64,000 nucleotides of DNA from Streptomyces monomycini (GTDB lineage: Bacteria; Actinomycetota; Actinomycetes; Streptomycetales; Streptomycetaceae): assembly GCF_022271435.1 (NCBI RefSeq), contig NZ_JAFIQY010000007.1, positions 124,001 to 188,000 of the forward strand. Reading direction: 5' to 3'. A program made the position numbers and the translations under genes. The notes beneath the pieces were generated by a model. That model ran no database searches, was not told the origin of the DNA, and was given only the letters and a program-made list of their open reading frames with translations. This document shows positions 20,664 to 28,769 of the stretch, piece by piece; position 1 is the stretch's first letter; each line of letters begins with the position of its first letter.

Positions 20664-21450
20664 GGCAGATGCGAGAACGTCGATGCCCAGAGGCCTGTTC
20701 GGTGACGATGCCCTCCCGTTGTACGAGCGCACTGCCACGCAGTTGCTCGACGACCTGCGCGCCGCTGCCGCCCGCCCCGGTGACCGGCTGCCCTCCGAGC
20801 GGGCTCTGGTCGACCGGTACGCCGTGTCGCGTGTGACGCTGCGGGCGGCCCTCGCGCAATTGGAGTCGCGGGGCATCGTGCGGCCGTCGTCGTCGCGCGG
20901 GTGGTTCGTCGCCGAGCTCGGTCTGCTCCCCGAGGCGACGACGACGGCCGCCTCGGCGGCCCCGCAGGTCCAGGGGTTCGCCGACTATGCGCAGGCCAAC
21001 GGCTTGACGACGGCCGGCAAGGTGCTCTCCGCCACCGTCCGTCCGGCCACGGTGTCCGAGGCCGAGCAGCTCCGGATCGCTCCGGGCGCCGACCTCTTCG
21101 ACCTCCACCGGCTGCGCTTCCTCGACGGTCTGCTCGTCGTGCTCGAGCACAACCGGCTTCCGTTGGCGGCCTGCCCTGCCCTGGCCGAGACCGACTTCAA
21201 CACGGCCTCGCTCTACGCCACCCTGCGCGCCGCCGACCCGCCCCAACTGCCCCGCGTCGCCGACTACTCGGTCGAGGCCCGCCACCCGACGCCACGGGAG
21301 ATCGAGCTGTTCGAGATCGGGGAGACCATGCCGATGCTCGTCGCGACCCAGCTGACGTCGAACCAGGAATCACGCCCGATCGAACTGACCGTGCAGGTCT
21401 ACCGGGGGGACCGCTACCGGTTCCGGGCCTCCATCACCAACCAGTCTTAA
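20662..21450 (+). CDS. GntR/HutC-family regulator of galactosamine-tagatose genes
   Basis: About 262 residues. The N-terminal winged helix (YERTATQLLDDLRA, GDRLPSERALVDRYAVSRVTLRAAL, LESRGIVRPSSSRGWFV) is followed by a UTRA effector domain (ADLFDLHRLRFLDGLLVVLEHNRLP ... IELTVQVYRGDRYRFRASI). HutC-group members sense sugar phosphates or related small molecules. It lies between a divergent alpha-galactosidase and the gatZ-gatY operon, and three matching repeat sites are placed to let it control both sides. The start is uncertain (20599, 20662 or 20683) because no strong ribosome binding site is visible. Confidence 0.88.
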   Translation: MADARTSMPRGLFGDDALPLYERTATQLLDDLRAAAARPGDRLPSERALVDRYAVSRVTLRAALAQLESRGIVRPSSSRGWFVAELGLLPEATTTAASAAPQVQGFADYAQANGLTTAGKVLSATVRPATVSEAEQLRIAPGADLFDLHRLRFLDGLLVVLEHNRLPLAACPALAETDFNTASLYATLRAADPPQLPRVADYSVEARHPTPREIELFEIGETMPMLVATQLTSNQESRPIELTVQVYRGDRYRFRASITNQS

Positions 21451-21459
21451 GCAATTACC

Positions 21460-21521
21460 GACCGGACTTGGATGATCGCCGACCGGACTCGGCGATCACC
21501 AACCGGACTTGGGCGATCGCC
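21460..21521. repeat. Three tandem copies of a 20-21 base unit after gntR
   Basis: Copies at 21460-21480, 21481-21500 and 21501-21521 share ACCGGACT(T/C)GG and GATC(G/A)CC. The last bases of the gntR coding region (ATCACCAACCAGTCTTA) resemble the unit, so the array may have grown from the end of the gene. Confidence 0.65.
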
Positions 21522-21545
21522 GTGACCTGCCGGTTCGGCTATGTA

Positions 21546-21562
21546 ATACCAGTTGCATACCA
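21546..21562 (-). promoter_or_regulatory. GntR-type operator, site 3, upstream of gatZ
   Basis: On the minus strand it reads TGGTAT-GCAAC-TGGTAT, the same 11-base direct repeat as the sites around gntR. It ends 11 bases before the -35 box of the gatZ promoter. Confidence 0.7.
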
Positions 21563-21573
21563 GAATAAGACTA

Positions 21574-21602
21574 TTGACGACCCCAAATGAGACCAGTACT
21601 GT
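21574..21602 (+). promoter_or_regulatory. Candidate HrdB-type promoter of the gatZ operon
   Basis: TTGACG (21574-21579) and TACTGT (21597-21602) are separated by 17 bases, close to the Streptomyces vegetative consensus, and lie about 60 bases before the gatZ start codon. Confidence 0.65.
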
Positions 21603-21664
21603 CCGGAATGAGCCGCCCATGACGGCACATCGGCTTGAGACGCACAGTGCGTAAGGGGTTGGCA

Positions 21665-22960
21665 ATGCAGAGCTTGTTGAGCGAGGTGGTCCGGCGTCAG
21701 AAGGCCGGACAGCCGCAGGGCATCACCTCGGTGTGCTCGGCTCATCCGCTGGTCATCGAGGCAGCCGTGGTGCAAGCACGGGAGACCGGCGGTCATGTAC
21801 TGGTGGAGGCGACCTCGAACCAGGTCGACCAGTACGGCGGTTACACGGACATGCGGCCCGCGGACTTCCGCGACCTCGTGTACGGCATCGCCGCCGAAAG
21901 TGGTCTGCCACTGGACCGCGTGGTTCTCGGCGGCGACCACCTCGGACCGAACCGTTGGCAGTCCCTGACGCCCGACGAGGCGATGGAACGGGCCGACGCC
22001 CTGGTCGCCGCCTACGTGGCGGCGGACTTCACCAAGATCCACCTGGACTGCAGCTTCGCCTGCGCCGGTGACCCCGTACCGCTGACCGACGACGTGGTCG
22101 CCGAACGCGCCGCACGGCTGATCCGGGTGGCCGAGGAGACGGCCGGCCCCGAGCGGGCCGAGCGGATCCGGTACGTGATCGGTACCGAGGTGCCCACACC
22201 CGGCGGCGCGCACGAGACGCTCGACGCGCTCGTCCCGACCACACCCGAGGCGGCGCGCACCACTCTGGAGCAGCACCGCAAGGCGTTCGCCCAGCACGGC
22301 ATCGACGAGGTCTGGCCGCGCGTCATGGCCCTCGTGGTCCAGCCGGCCGTCGAGTTCGACCATGTGCAGGTCGTCGGCTACCGACGCGAGCTGACCGAGG
22401 AGCTGCGCAAGGTCCTCGACGACGAGCCCACCATGGTCTACGAGGCCCACTCGACCGACTACCAGACCGCCGAGGCGCTCACCGCGCTGGTCGAGGACCA
22501 CTGGGCGGTCCTCAAGGTGGGCCCCGGGCTGACCTTCGCCCTGCGCGAGGCGCTGTTCGCCCTCGCCGCCATTGAGGACGAGCTGGTCCCGGCCGCCGAG
22601 CGGTCACACCTTCCCGAGGTCGTCGAGGAGCGGATGCTTGCCGAGCCCGCCAAGTGGGAGGGCTACTACCCGGGCAGCGCTGCCGAGCAGCGCCTCGCAC
22701 GCCGCTACAGCTACAGCGACCGGATGCGTTACTACTGGCCCGACCCTGAGATCGAAAAGGCCCAGGCCCGGCTGATGGACAACCTCTCGGCCGTGGACAT
22801 CCCCCTGCCACTGCTCAGCGCCCACCTCCCACTCCAGTACGTCCGCGTCCGCCACGGCGAGCTCGCCGCCCGGCCGCGCGACCTGGCCGTGGACCACGTC
22901 CGCGACGTTCTGCGCGACTACGGCCGCGCCTCCCACCCCTACCTGATGGAGCACGTGTGA
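21665..22960 (+). CDS. gatZ: Tagatose-bisphosphate aldolase GatZ/KbaZ-type subunit
   Basis: This 431-residue protein resembles GatZ/KbaZ, the partner subunit that stabilises the class II tagatose-1,6-bisphosphate aldolase GatY/KbaY. Hallmarks are ITSVCSAHPLVIEAA, VLVEATSNQVDQYGGYTDM, GGDHLGPNRWQ, HLDCSFACAGD and YVIGTEVPTPGGA. ATG 21665 is preceded by AAGGGG. The stop overlaps the agaS start by four bases, so the genes are translationally coupled. The catalytic partner gatY is the last gene of the same operon. Related proteins can act as sugar-acid epimerases, but the gatY partner favours the aldolase role. Confidence 0.9.
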   Translation: MQSLLSEVVRRQKAGQPQGITSVCSAHPLVIEAAVVQARETGGHVLVEATSNQVDQYGGYTDMRPADFRDLVYGIAAESGLPLDRVVLGGDHLGPNRWQSLTPDEAMERADALVAAYVAADFTKIHLDCSFACAGDPVPLTDDVVAERAARLIRVAEETAGPERAERIRYVIGTEVPTPGGAHETLDALVPTTPEAARTTLEQHRKAFAQHGIDEVWPRVMALVVQPAVEFDHVQVVGYRRELTEELRKVLDDEPTMVYEAHSTDYQTAEALTALVEDHWAVLKVGPGLTFALREALFALAAIEDELVPAAERSHLPEVVEERMLAEPAKWEGYYPGSAAEQRLARRYSYSDRMRYYWPDPEIEKAQARLMDNLSAVDIPLPLLSAHLPLQYVRVRHGELAARPRDLAVDHVRDVLRDYGRASHPYLMEHV

Positions 22961-24114
22961 CCACACCCTCCGGCACCCCGTCCCTGGACGACGGCGCCGC
23001 CCACACCGTCCGCGAGATCGCCCAGCAGCCCGCCCTGTGGCGGGAGGTCGACCGGATCGTCGCCGCCTCCCGGGAGTCGCTGGACGCCTTCTTGCGTCCG
23101 CTCGTCGCCCGCGGTGACCTGCGCGTCGTACTCACCGGTGCCGGCACCTCCGCGTTCGCCGGCCAGGTGCTCCAGCCCGCCCTGGCCCGGCGCCTGGGAC
23201 GCCGCGTCGACGCGGTCCCCACCACGGACCTCGTCGCCGACCCCCGCGGCTGTCTCGCCGAGGACGTTCCCACGCTGCTGGTCTCCTTCGCGCGCTCGGG
23301 TGACAGCCCGGAGTCCGTGGCCGCCACCGCCCTGGCCGACCAGGTCCTCTCCGAGGTGCACCACCTCGTGATCACCTGCAACGAGCAGGGCCGCCTGGCC
23401 CGCGAGCACGCGGAGCTGCCGAAGTCCCGCGTGCTGCTGATGCCGGCCGCGTCCAACGACCGCGGTTTCGCCATGACGTCGAGCTTCACGTGCATGACGC
23501 TCGCGGCACTGCTCGCTCTCGGCGGCAGCGCCTACGACGGGGTCGCCGAACGCCTGGCCGGGGCGGCCGAGTCGATCTGCGAGAGCGACGCCGTGGACCG
23601 CACCGTCGGCGCCCTCGTGGCCCGCGCGCCCGAGCGCATCGTCTTCCTGGGCAGCGGCCCGCTGAAGGGCCTCGCCGAGGAGTCGGCGCTGAAGGTGCTC
23701 GAACTCACCGGTGGCAGGCTCATGGCCGTCTCGGAGAGCTCGCTGGGATTCCGGCACGGTCCCAAGGCGGTGCTCGACGACCGTTCGGTCGCCGTGGTGT
23801 ACATGTCGAACGACCCCTACACCCGCAAGTACGACCAGGACATCTCCGCGGAGCTGCGCGGAAATCTACCCGCCGGCAGCGTCGTCACGGTCTCCGCGGG
23901 CCCCGGCACGGAAGCGGACGGCGACGACGCCTGGCCGCTGCCGGGCCTCGACGGCGTCGAGGACGTCGCCCTGGCGCTGTCCGCTGTGGTGTACGCCCAG
24001 CTCATCGCCCTGCGCGCCGCCCAGGCCCGGGGCCTGCGGGCCGACAACCCGTTCCCCTCGGGCGAGGTCAACCGCGTCGTGCAGGGCGTGACCCTGCACT
24101 CCTTGCACAACTGA
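22957..24114 (+). CDS. agaS: AgaS-type sugar isomerase/deaminase (SIS domains)
   Basis: This 385-residue protein has two SIS domains. The first has VVLTGAGTSAFAGQVL and LLVSFARSGDSPESVAA, with the phosphosugar-binding serines; the second has RIVFLGSGPLKGLAEESALKVLELT and FRHGPKAVLD. It matches AgaS, which deaminates and isomerises galactosamine-6-phosphate to tagatose-6-phosphate. It starts at GTG 22957, overlapping gatZ (GTGA). In the operon it would act between the kinase and the aldolase. Confidence 0.9.
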   Translation: MTTPSGTPSLDDGAAHTVREIAQQPALWREVDRIVAASRESLDAFLRPLVARGDLRVVLTGAGTSAFAGQVLQPALARRLGRRVDAVPTTDLVADPRGCLAEDVPTLLVSFARSGDSPESVAATALADQVLSEVHHLVITCNEQGRLAREHAELPKSRVLLMPAASNDRGFAMTSSFTCMTLAALLALGGSAYDGVAERLAGAAESICESDAVDRTVGALVARAPERIVFLGSGPLKGLAEESALKVLELTGGRLMAVSESSLGFRHGPKAVLDDRSVAVVYMSNDPYTRKYDQDISAELRGNLPAGSVVTVSAGPGTEADGDDAWPLPGLDGVEDVALALSAVVYAQLIALRAAQARGLRADNPFPSGEVNRVVQGVTLHSLHN

Positions 24115-24163
24115 TCAAAGGCATCAACGGCGCGGCTCCAGGGCGCCCGACGGAGGTACAACG

Positions 24164-25156
24164 ATGTTCCTAGGTGTCGACGGTGGCGGTACGAAAACCG
24201 CATTCTGCCTGGTCGACCGCGGCGGACAAGTCGTGGCGCGAGCGCAGGCGGCAAGTTCGTACTACTTCTCCCACGGCATCGAGCTCGTCGAGCGTGTGCT
24301 GGGGGAAGGCGTCGACGCTGTCTGTGCGGCGGCCGGGCTGACCCCCGCCGACATCGAGTACGCCTTTTTCGGCTTGCCCGGTTACGGGGAGGCTGCCCGC
24401 GATCTGCCCGTCCTGAACGCGACCCCGCGAGCCGTGCTCGGACACGACCGCTACGCCTGTGACAACGACATGGTCTGCGGCTGGGCCGGTTCACTGGGCG
24501 CGGTCGACGGCATCAACGTCATCAGCGGCACCGGCTCCGTGACCTACGGCGAGCGGCTGGGCCGGGGCGTGCGCGTCGGTGGCTGGAGCGAGCTGTTCGG
24601 CGATGAGGGATCGGCGCACTGGATCGCGGTCCGCGGCCTCAACGCCTTCTCGCGGATGAGCGACGGACGGCTCCCCGAGGGCCCCCTGGCCGAGGTGTTC
24701 CGGCGCCACCTGGATCTCGCGTCCGATTTCGACGTGATCGACGTCGTCCACAACCGGTGGCAGGGCGACCGCGGCCGGATCGCCGCGCTCAGCCGCTCGG
24801 TGGCCGAGGCGGCCGGTCTGGGCGACGAGGCCGCCTCGGCGATCCTCGCCGAGGCCGGCCGGGAACTCGCCCGGCTCGTCGACGTCACCCGCGAGCGGCT
24901 GGAGTTCGGCCCGGACGAGGCCGTACCGGTCTCCTACTCGGGCGGCACCTTCGGCGCGGACGCGGTTCTGGAGGCGTTCGCCACCGGACTGAAAAATCGT
25001 TTCACTCACTACGAACTGCGACATCCTCTGTACGAGCCCGTCGTAGGTGCCGCCCTGTACGCGGCGAGAATCGCCGGAACCCCGCTCGACCGGCCCGCGC
25101 TCGAAGCGCTGCGCATGGCCTCCGGGATCTCCGCCTCAGGAGGGGAAGACCGATGA
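24164..25156 (+). CDS. BadF/NagK-type hexosamine kinase
   Basis: This 330-residue ASKHA-fold kinase has the phosphate-1 motif FLGVDGGGTKTAFCLV, the phosphate-2 region GINVISGTGSVTYG with the adjacent RVGGWSELFGDEGSAHWIAV typical of N-acetylglucosamine kinases, and the adenosine motif VSYSGGTFGAD. It would phosphorylate a hexosamine taken up as free sugar, probably GalN or GalNAc given its neighbours. It lies 49 bases after agaS and its stop overlaps the transporter start (ATGA). The exact substrate is inferred. Confidence 0.85.
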   Translation: MFLGVDGGGTKTAFCLVDRGGQVVARAQAASSYYFSHGIELVERVLGEGVDAVCAAAGLTPADIEYAFFGLPGYGEAARDLPVLNATPRAVLGHDRYACDNDMVCGWAGSLGAVDGINVISGTGSVTYGERLGRGVRVGGWSELFGDEGSAHWIAVRGLNAFSRMSDGRLPEGPLAEVFRRHLDLASDFDVIDVVHNRWQGDRGRIAALSRSVAEAAGLGDEAASAILAEAGRELARLVDVTRERLEFGPDEAVPVSYSGGTFGADAVLEAFATGLKNRFTHYELRHPLYEPVVGAALYAARIAGTPLDRPALEALRMASGISASGGEDR

Positions 25157-26103
25157 ACGCAGGCACGAAGAGCTGGGTCCCGTACGCGTCGCTGCTGGTC
25201 CTGTTCTGGGGTGTGTGGGGCGCCTTCTCCAGCGAGCCGAACAGCAGGTACGGCTACCCCAACGAGATGATCTACATCATCTGGGCCTGCACGATGCTCA
25301 TACCCGCGTACTTTGCCATGCGCGGCAACACGTTCGACCGCCGGCCGACCGCCGCCGTGTACGGACTGATCGCGGGACTGACCGGCGCCGGCGGCCAACT
25401 CCTGCTGTTCCACGCGCTCGCCAACGGCCCGGCGTACCTGATCTTCCCCCTGGTGTCGCTCTCCCCGGTGGTCACCGTCCTCATGGCGATGGCGCTGCTG
25501 CGGGAGCGGATCAACCGGCTCGCCCTGGTGGGAGTCGTCGCGGCGCTGGCGGCGATCGTGCTGCTCAGCATTCCCAGCGGCACGGACGACTCGAACTCGC
25601 ACGGTCCGTGGCTGCTGATGGCCATCCTGATCTGTGTTGCCTGGGGCGTGCAGGCGTTCTGCATGCGCAAGGCCGCGGTGGTCGGGGTCAACTCCGCGAC
25701 GACGTTCGGCTGGATGACCATCAGCGGACTGCTGCTGGTTCCGGTGGCGTTCGTGATGATGGGCGATTTCCCGTCCGACGCTCCGTGGCAGGCGCCGGCA
25801 CTCACCGCGGTGACGCAGGTCCTCAACGCGGTCGGCGCGTTGTTCCTGGTCATGGCGTTCAGCCGGGGCAAGGCCACGGTCGTCGCCCCCGTCACCAACG
25901 CGCTGGCCCCGGTGCTGACCATCGTGCTGTCCCTGGCGGTCTACCGGACACTCCCGAACGTGTGGGGCGCCCTCGGTATCGTGCTGGCCCTCGTGGGCTC
26001 GACCCTGATGGTCTACAGCGACGAGAAGAGCGGCGAGAACTCCGTGGCCCCGGGCGCGGCGGACGACGGCGCGGACGTGCTTCCGGCCCCGCAGAAGTCC
26101 TGA
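25153..26103 (+). CDS. EamA/DMT-family transporter
   Basis: This 316-residue membrane protein has about ten hydrophobic segments in two EamA-like halves, each ending in a typical block (LVSLSPVVTVLMAMALLRERI in the first, NALAPVLTIVLSLAVYRTLPNVWGA in the second). It overlaps the kinase gene by four bases. DMT carriers include sugar uptake proteins, and with no PTS or ABC genes nearby this is the likely importer of the free amino sugar that the kinase then traps. Direction and substrate are inferred. Confidence 0.87.
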   Translation: MNAGTKSWVPYASLLVLFWGVWGAFSSEPNSRYGYPNEMIYIIWACTMLIPAYFAMRGNTFDRRPTAAVYGLIAGLTGAGGQLLLFHALANGPAYLIFPLVSLSPVVTVLMAMALLRERINRLALVGVVAALAAIVLLSIPSGTDDSNSHGPWLLMAILICVAWGVQAFCMRKAAVVGVNSATTFGWMTISGLLLVPVAFVMMGDFPSDAPWQAPALTAVTQVLNAVGALFLVMAFSRGKATVVAPVTNALAPVLTIVLSLAVYRTLPNVWGALGIVLALVGSTLMVYSDEKSGENSVAPGAADDGADVLPAPQKS

Positions 26104-26198
26104 TCGCCCACATACCCGTACCGGCCGAACCACGCAGCGGTACGGGCCGGCACCGGCCCGTACCCACCGAACCGACAGGAAAGCGAGGGGACACCTTC

Positions 26199-27050
26199 AT
26201 GCCCCTGGTTCCCACGTGCGAACTCGTCTCGAAGGCCGCCGCCGCGGGCCGGGCCGTCGCGGCGTTCAACGTGATCACGCTGGAGCACGCCGAGGCGATC
26301 ACCGCCGGCGCGGCCGCCGCGGGCGCCCCGGGGGTGATCCTGCAGATCAGCGAGAACGCCGTACGGTTCCACGGCGGCCGGGCCGAGCCGATCGCGCGGG
26401 CCGCGGCCGAGGTCGGCAAGGCCTGTGACGTCGATGTCGCACTGCACATGGACCACGTGACGGACATGCGGCTGCTGCGCACGGCGGCCGACGCGGGGTT
26501 TACCTCCGCGATGTTCGACGCCGGGGCGCAGCCGTACGCCGAGAACCTCGCCGCCACCCGCGCCGCGGCCCGGTGGGCCCACGACGCGGGCCTGTGGCTG
26601 GAGGCCGAACTCGGCTACGTCGGCGGCAAACCCGACGCTCCCGCGAGCGCCCACGCGGCCGGGGTGCGCACCGACCCGCAGGAGGCGGCGCGCTATGTCG
26701 AGGACACCGGCGTGGACGCCCTGGCCGTCGCCGTCGGCAGCAGCCACGCGATGACCGAACGCTCCGCGACCCTGGACCACGCGCTCATCGGACGCCTGCG
26801 GGCGGCCGTGCCCGTACCTCTGGTGCTGCACGGCTCCTCGGGCGTCGGCGACGACGATCTGCGACAAGCCGTTCGGGCGGGCATCGTGAAGATCAACATC
26901 GGTACCGCTCTCAATATCGCGTTCACCGGCGCGGTCCGCGAGACGCTGGCGGAGCGCCCCGCCCTGACCGACCCCCGCCCCTACGTCGCCCAGGGCCGGG
27001 AGGCGATGGCGGAGACGGTCCGGGCTCTGCTCGGTGTGGTGAGTGGCTGA
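26199..27050 (+). CDS. gatY: Class II tagatose/fructose-bisphosphate aldolase
   Basis: This 283-residue class II aldolase contains AFNVITLEHAEAI, zinc-binding histidines in VALHMDHVTDM, a DAGAQPYAEN loop, the glutamate/glycine stretch EAELGYVGG, the phosphate-binding VAVGSSHAMT and VLHGSSGV, and KINIGTALN near the C terminus. It would split tagatose-1,6-bisphosphate into glyceraldehyde-3-phosphate and dihydroxyacetone phosphate, helped by GatZ. ATG 26199 follows AGGAAAGCGAGGGG. It closes the operon. No tagatose-6-phosphate kinase is present here, so that step must come from elsewhere. Confidence 0.9.
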   Translation: MPLVPTCELVSKAAAAGRAVAAFNVITLEHAEAITAGAAAAGAPGVILQISENAVRFHGGRAEPIARAAAEVGKACDVDVALHMDHVTDMRLLRTAADAGFTSAMFDAGAQPYAENLAATRAAARWAHDAGLWLEAELGYVGGKPDAPASAHAAGVRTDPQEAARYVEDTGVDALAVAVGSSHAMTERSATLDHALIGRLRAAVPVPLVLHGSSGVGDDDLRQAVRAGIVKINIGTALNIAFTGAVRETLAERPALTDPRPYVAQGREAMAETVRALLGVVSG

Positions 27051-27243
27051 GCGGGGCCGAAGCTTTCCCCAGCCTTTTCGGCGTAGCCGAAGACCGAGCG
27101 GTAGCACGTGGTGACGCTCGCGGTCTCCCGCGTCACCAGCCGCCACGCCGAGGCCGACCGGCGCAAGATGGTCGGCGGCCAGGAGGACATGATCCCCGAT
27201 ATCGCCCTCGACCTCACGGCGGCCGACTCCGCCGACTGACCAC

Positions 27244-28251
27244 TCACAGCCGTACCAGCATCTTCCCCACGCTGCGTCCGTCCATCATCCCGAGGAACGC
27301 CTCCACCGCCCGGTCGATCCCGTCCTCGACCGTCTCCCGGAACACGAGCTGTCCGGCGGTCAGCCACTGGGCCACCTCGCGTTCGAAACGCGGGCGCAGG
27401 GCGGCGTGGTCGCCGACCTCGAAGCCGCGCAGGGTGAGGCGCTTTTTGACCAGTTCGGTCATGTTGCGCGGGCCTCGTGGCTCCGTAGTGGCGTTGTACT
27501 CGGAAACGGCCCCGCACAGTGCCACCCGGCCGTCGCGGTTCAGCAGGTCGATGGCGGCCTCCAGGTGCTCACCCCCGACGTTGTCGAAGCAGACGTCGAT
27601 GCCGTGCGGCGCGATCTCCGCGAGCCGGTCGCGCACATCGCCGTCCTTGTAGTCGAAGGCGGCGGTGAAGCCGAGTGTGTCCGTCAAGTAGGCCACCTTC
27701 TCCGTCGACCCGGCGCTGCCGTACACCGCCGCGGCACCGCGCAGCCGGGCGATCTGGCCGGCCAGGCTGCCGACCGCGCCGGCCGCGCCGGAGACGAACA
27801 CGGCGTCACCCGCCCGCAGGCCGGCGATCTCGGTGAGGCCGACGTACGCGCTGAGCCCCGGCATCCCGAGCACCCCGAGATACGCGGAATCCGGTACGTC
27901 CGCGATGCGCTCCCGCTCGGTGAAGCGCGCGGCGGGTGCGACGGCGGCCGTGCGCCAGCCGAGATCGCTGAGCACCAGGTCCCCGGGGGCGAACCGGGCC
28001 GACCGTGACTCCATCACCTCGCCGACGGCGCCGCCGCTCATCGGCCGGCCCAGTTGGTAGGCCGGCGAACCGGAGTGTTCGGTACCCATCAGGGCCCGCA
28101 TGTACGGGTCCACCGAGAGGAACCGGTTGTGCACCAGGACCTCCCCCTCGGTGAGCGGCGGCAACTCCCGCTCCACCAGCCGGAAGTCGCCGGGCGCCGG
28201 GCGCCCTACGGGCCGTGCGGCCAGCTGCCACTCCTGTGACGTGGTCGGCAT
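27244..28251 (-). CDS. Zinc-independent MDR oxidoreductase, CurA / leukotriene B4 dehydrogenase type
   Basis: This 335-residue NADP-dependent double-bond reductase has the N-terminal LVERELPPLTEGEVLVHNRFLSVDPYMR, the family marker QLGRPMSGGAVGEV, cofactor motif GAAGAVGSLAGQIARLRGA, and FDNVGGEHLEAAIDLLNRDGRVALCG. It lacks the zinc-binding cysteines of alcohol dehydrogenases. Members reduce the C=C bond of alpha,beta-unsaturated ketones or aldehydes. It lies in the same direction as the ArsR gene upstream and may be co-transcribed with it. Confidence 0.9.
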   Translation of the reverse strand: MPTTSQEWQLAARPVGRPAPGDFRLVERELPPLTEGEVLVHNRFLSVDPYMRALMGTEHSGSPAYQLGRPMSGGAVGEVMESRSARFAPGDLVLSDLGWRTAAVAPAARFTERERIADVPDSAYLGVLGMPGLSAYVGLTEIAGLRAGDAVFVSGAAGAVGSLAGQIARLRGAAAVYGSAGSTEKVAYLTDTLGFTAAFDYKDGDVRDRLAEIAPHGIDVCFDNVGGEHLEAAIDLLNRDGRVALCGAVSEYNATTEPRGPRNMTELVKKRLTLRGFEVGDHAALRPRFEREVAQWLTAGQLVFRETVEDGIDRAVEAFLGMMDGRSVGKMLVRL

Positions 28252-28287
28252 CCGCCGTTCCCCCCTCGTGAGTCGTGCCGGTCTGCT

Positions 28288-28635
28288 TCAGCCGGTCACC
28301 GGCTGCGGTGCGCCCCGCTCGGCGCCTTCCTTCAGGACGAGGGTGAGCAGGCCGGGGAAGCGGCGGTCCAGTTCCCGCGCGCGCAGTGAGTTGATCCGGC
28401 GGGTGCCCTCGTCCCGCTGGCTGATGACGCCCGCCTCGCGCAGCACCCGCAGGTGGCGGCTGAGCGCGGACTTGGCGACGGGCAGGTCGAAGGTGCCGCA
28501 GGGCACCGCCGGCTCGGTGGCGAGCCGCAGGACGATGCTCAGCCGGACCGGGTCGGTGAGCGCGCTCATGACGGCGAAGAGGTCGAAGTCCCGCTCGTCG
28601 GGGTGGAGCAGGGGGGAGGACGTACGGCTGGCCAT
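28288..28635 (-). CDS. ArsR-family winged-helix regulator
   Basis: This 115-residue protein has the ArsR layout: VMSALTDPVRLSIVLRLATE, the recognition region LPVAKSALSRHLRVLREAGVI and the wing SQRDEGTRRINSL. No metal-binding CxC pair is seen in the recognition helix, so the signal is probably not a metal. It is divergent from a Gfo/Idh/MocA oxidoreductase across a region with a perfect 12-base inverted repeat, and followed by the MDR reductase. ATG 28635 was preferred to GTG 28653 because it matches the family N terminus. Confidence 0.88.
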   Translation of the reverse strand: MASRTSSPLLHPDERDFDLFAVMSALTDPVRLSIVLRLATEPAVPCGTFDLPVAKSALSRHLRVLREAGVISQRDEGTRRINSLRARELDRRFPGLLTLVLKEGAERGAPQPVTG

Positions 28636-28678
28636 GGCCTCAGTATCCCCCACCGTCCCGCGCGGTGACCGCCCCTGG

Positions 28679-28714
28679 GCCCATGTTCACGTCCGTGTGA
28701 ACATGGGCTACGGT
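28679..28714 (+). promoter_or_regulatory. Promoter with an overlapping 12-6-12 inverted repeat operator
   Basis: GCCCATGTTCAC (28679-28690) and GTGAACATGGGC (28697-28708) form a perfect inverted repeat with a six-base centre. It covers the -35 box TTCACG (28686-28691) of a promoter whose -10 is TACGGT (28709-28714), spacer 17, reading into the Gfo/Idh gene. The adjacent ArsR protein is the likely repressor. Confidence 0.75.
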
Positions 28715-28769
28715 CGTGATCACCGCTCGACCGAGCACCCCACCGCATGACCGGTGAAAGGAATCCGCC

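Noticed and set aside
27108..27239. A 43-codon plus-strand frame (VTLAVSRVTSRHAEADRR...) between gatY and the MDR reductase.
   Set aside because: No ribosome binding site, no recognised domain, and it fits between two genes by chance length. It may be a gene relic but cannot be supported.
28679..28708. The inverted repeat considered as a terminator.
   Set aside because: It lies between divergent genes and on a promoter -35 box, so an operator role fits better.
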